Source of the DNA: Pseudomonas graminis
GTDB taxonomy: Bacteria > Pseudomonadota > Gammaproteobacteria > Pseudomonadales > Pseudomonadaceae
Direction: 5' to 3'
Assembly (NCBI RefSeq): GCF_900111735.1
Contig: NZ_FOHW01000007.1
Coordinates: 121,313-185,312 of the forward strand
Length of the DNA stretch: 64,000 nt
Numbering within the stretch: position 1 is the first letter of the stretch; every line of letters begins with the position of its first letter. Below the pieces are notes generated by a model, which had not been told where the DNA came from, did not search any database, and saw nothing but the letters and a program-made list of their open reading frames with translations. The position numbers and the translations under genes are program-made. Shown piece by piece: positions 62,458 to 64,000 of the stretch.

Positions 62458-63657
62458 ATGAAGTCGGTTGAAGAGCAGCTAGCGCTGATCAAGCGCGGTG
62501 CAGATGAACTCCTGGTTGAGGCCGAGCTGATCACAAAGCTCAAGCGTGGGCAGCCGCTTCGCATCAAGGCCGGTTTTGATCCAACCGCGCCCGACCTGCA
62601 CCTCGGACATACGGTGCTTATTAATAAGCTGCGTCAATTCCAGGATCTCGGGCATCAGGTGATTTTCCTGATCGGCGACTTCACCGGCATGATTGGCGAT
62701 CCGAGTGGCAAGAGCGCCACCCGTCCCCCGCTTACCCGCGAGCAAGTGCTGGACTACGCCGAGACCTATAAGGCTCAGGTCTTCAAGATTCTGGATCCGG
62801 CCAAAACCGAGGTCGCATTCAATTCCACGTGGATGGATCAACTGAGTCCTGCAGACTTCATACGGCTCTCTTCCCAGTACACCGTGGCACGGATGCTGGA
62901 GCGTGATGACTTCGACAAGCGTTACAAGTCGAATCAGTCGATTGCCATCCACGAATTCCTTTATCCGCTGGTGCAGGGCTACGACTCGGTTGCTTTGCGT
63001 GCCGACGTCGAGCTGGGCGGCACCGATCAGAAATTCAATTTGCTGATGGGGCGTGAGCTGCAGCGCGCCTACGGTCAGGAAGCGCAGTGCGTTCTGACGA
63101 TGCCGTTGCTGGAAGGGCTGGATGGCGTCAAGAAGATGTCCAAGTCGCTGGGTAACTATGTAGGTATCCAGGAAGCGCCCGGCATTATGTACAGCAAGCT
63201 CGTCTCCATTCCCGATGCATTGATGTGGCGTTACTTTGAGCTGCTGAGCTTCCGCTCCATGGAAGAGATTGCCGCCTTTAAAGCGGATTGCGAAACGGGT
63301 GCCAATCCACGTGACATCAAGATCAAGCTGGCTGAAGAGATTGTCGCGCGCTTCCATGGTGAGGAGGCTGCGGCTTCCGCCCACCGTTCTGCTGGCAACC
63401 GTATGAAGGATGGGGAGCTTCCGGAAGATCTCCCGGAGATTGACCTGGCTGCACCCGAAGATATGCCGATTGCTGCCGTCCTTAATAAGGCGGGGCTGGT
63501 AAAGAACTCTGCGGTAGCTCGCGACCTGCTTGCATCCGGCGGCGTGCGTATAGATGGTGAAGTTGTAGATCGCGGGTTCGTGTTCAAGCTCGGCGCGACC
63601 CACGTGTGCCAGGCGGGCAAGAGGGCATTCGGGCGGATTACACTTCGTTTGGAATAA
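62458..63657 (+). CDS. tyrS: Tyrosyl-tRNA synthetase
   Basis: The 399-residue class I enzyme has the HIGH-like [14 protein letters not shown], the KMSKS motif (KKMSKSLGN) and a C-terminal S4 domain ([17 protein letters not shown]). Length and motifs fit the TyrZ-type branch common in Pseudomonas. The start is the ATG at 62458. The rRNA promoters lie directly after it. Confidence 0.97.
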   Translation: MKSVEEQLALIKRGADELLVEAELITKLKRGQPLRIKAGFDPTAPDLHLGHTVLINKLRQFQDLGHQVIFLIGDFTGMIGDPSGKSATRPPLTREQVLDYAETYKAQVFKILDPAKTEVAFNSTWMDQLSPADFIRLSSQYTVARMLERDDFDKRYKSNQSIAIHEFLYPLVQGYDSVALRADVELGGTDQKFNLLMGRELQRAYGQEAQCVLTMPLLEGLDGVKKMSKSLGNYVGIQEAPGIMYSKLVSIPDALMWRYFELLSFRSMEEIAAFKADCETGANPRDIKIKLAEEIVARFHGEEAAASAHRSAGNRMKDGELPEDLPEIDLAAPEDMPIAAVLNKAGLVKNSAVARDLLASGGVRIDGEVVDRGFVFKLGATHVCQAGKRAFGRITLRLE

Positions 63658-63672
63658 AGTTCAAATAAGTGC

Positions 63673-63700
63673 TTGACGCCCCTCTGGATCTGTCTATAAT
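63673..63700 (+). promoter_or_regulatory. rRNA-type promoter 1
   Basis: TTGACG and TATAAT are 16 bases apart, 16 bases after the tyrS stop, followed by a TCGCCCC discriminator. Confidence 0.8.
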
Positions 63701-63820
63701 TCGCCCCACTTCCGGCGCAGACGAAACGGAAAACTCCTTGATAATCAAAGAGTTGGACGAAGTAAGCAGCGAGGAATGCTTCGGTTCAGATGCTTGAATC
63801 GACAGCGGTGAAAAAGGCAG

Positions 63821-63848
63821 TTGACAGCAGGTTGTAACGCTGTAGAAT
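63821..63848 (+). promoter_or_regulatory. rRNA-type promoter 2
   Basis: TTGACA and TAGAAT are 16 bases apart. ACGCTGTAGAATTCGCCTCC resembles promoter 3. Confidence 0.85.
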
Positions 63849-63939
63849 TCGCCTCCCGCTGACGTGAGACGTTAAGTCGAACGAAGCGCAAGTGGTTGAA
63901 GTTGATAAGGAAACTTTGAAAACTTCTTAAAATAACCGC

Positions 63940-63967
63940 TTGACAGAGACAAGAGACGCTGTAGAAT
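63940..63967 (+). promoter_or_regulatory. rRNA-type promoter 3
   Basis: TTGACA and TAGAAT are 16 bases apart with a GC-rich GCGCGCC discriminator. In Pseudomonas tyrS is followed by an rrn operon, so 16S rRNA should start just beyond this window. The 343 bases after tyrS contain no gene. Confidence 0.85.
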
Positions 63968-64000
63968 GCGCGCCTCGGTTGAGACGAAAGATCTTAGCCA

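Overview
The window is a gene-dense, GC-rich stretch of a Pseudomonas chromosome. The gene order (c-di-GMP protein, tRNA-Ile, rpoD-dnaG-rpsU, tsaD, plsY, folB, cca, the SpoVR/YeaH/PrkA trio, the glpE to lptD string, amgK-murU, agtSR-agtABCD, rpe-gph-trpE, trpGDC, vfr, speD, coq7, argC, erpA, anmK, tyrS, then rRNA promoters) follows, from memory, the P. aeruginosa PAO1 order from about PA0575 to PA0668. Differences from PAO1 (a lipase autotransporter in place of the pyocin cluster between trpE and trpG, an extra block after agtD, REP families of the TGTAGGAG and GGACCGGCTTTAGCC types) point to the fluorescens/putida/syringae side of the genus. No phage, IS element, CRISPR array, plasmid origin or obvious island is present.

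Layout. 1-2 kb: the end of a glutathionylspermidine-synthase-like gene and a small WYL-like membrane gene whose 5' end looks frameshifted. 2-9.7 kb (minus): tRNA-Ile(CAT), a PAS-GGDEF-EAL protein, and the macromolecular synthesis operon rpsU-dnaG-rpoD. 9.9-13.8 kb: tsaD, plsY, folB-folK, cca. 13.9-18.7 kb (minus): the stress operon prkA-yeaH-spoVR. 19-26.7 kb (minus): lptD-surA-pdxA-rsmA-apaG-apaH-glpE, tightly overlapping. 26.8-29.3 kb: amgK-murU (MurNAc recycling) and a DjlA-like co-chaperone. 30.5-37.9 kb: a two-component system and a four-gene ABC importer matching agtSR/agtABCD (GABA and 5-aminovalerate). 38-43 kb: an accessory block with a 145-bp tandem REP array, an iron-dependent alcohol dehydrogenase, a CsbD-like protein, a PAS-LuxR regulator and a membrane protein. 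43.2-51.3 kb: rpe-gph, trpE, estA and trpGDC; trpE and trpGDC are each preceded by a Trp-rich leader peptide and attenuator-like hairpins. 51.4-63.7 kb: mostly housekeeping genes up to tyrS. The last 340 bases hold three tandem rRNA-type promoters.

Functional links: AnmK (59.7 kb) with AmgK and MurU (27-28.5 kb) belong to cell-wall recycling; lptD, surA and plsY serve the envelope; AgtSR/AgtABCD plus the iron-dependent dehydrogenase may form a GABA/5-aminovalerate use module (inference). The most interesting items are the trpE leader peptide encoded in frame inside the 3' end of gph, its 22-codon twin before trpG, and the PAS-LuxR regulator flanked on both sides by copies of a near-palindromic motif whose core is inverted between copies. 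I saw no gene system that I would call wholly new.
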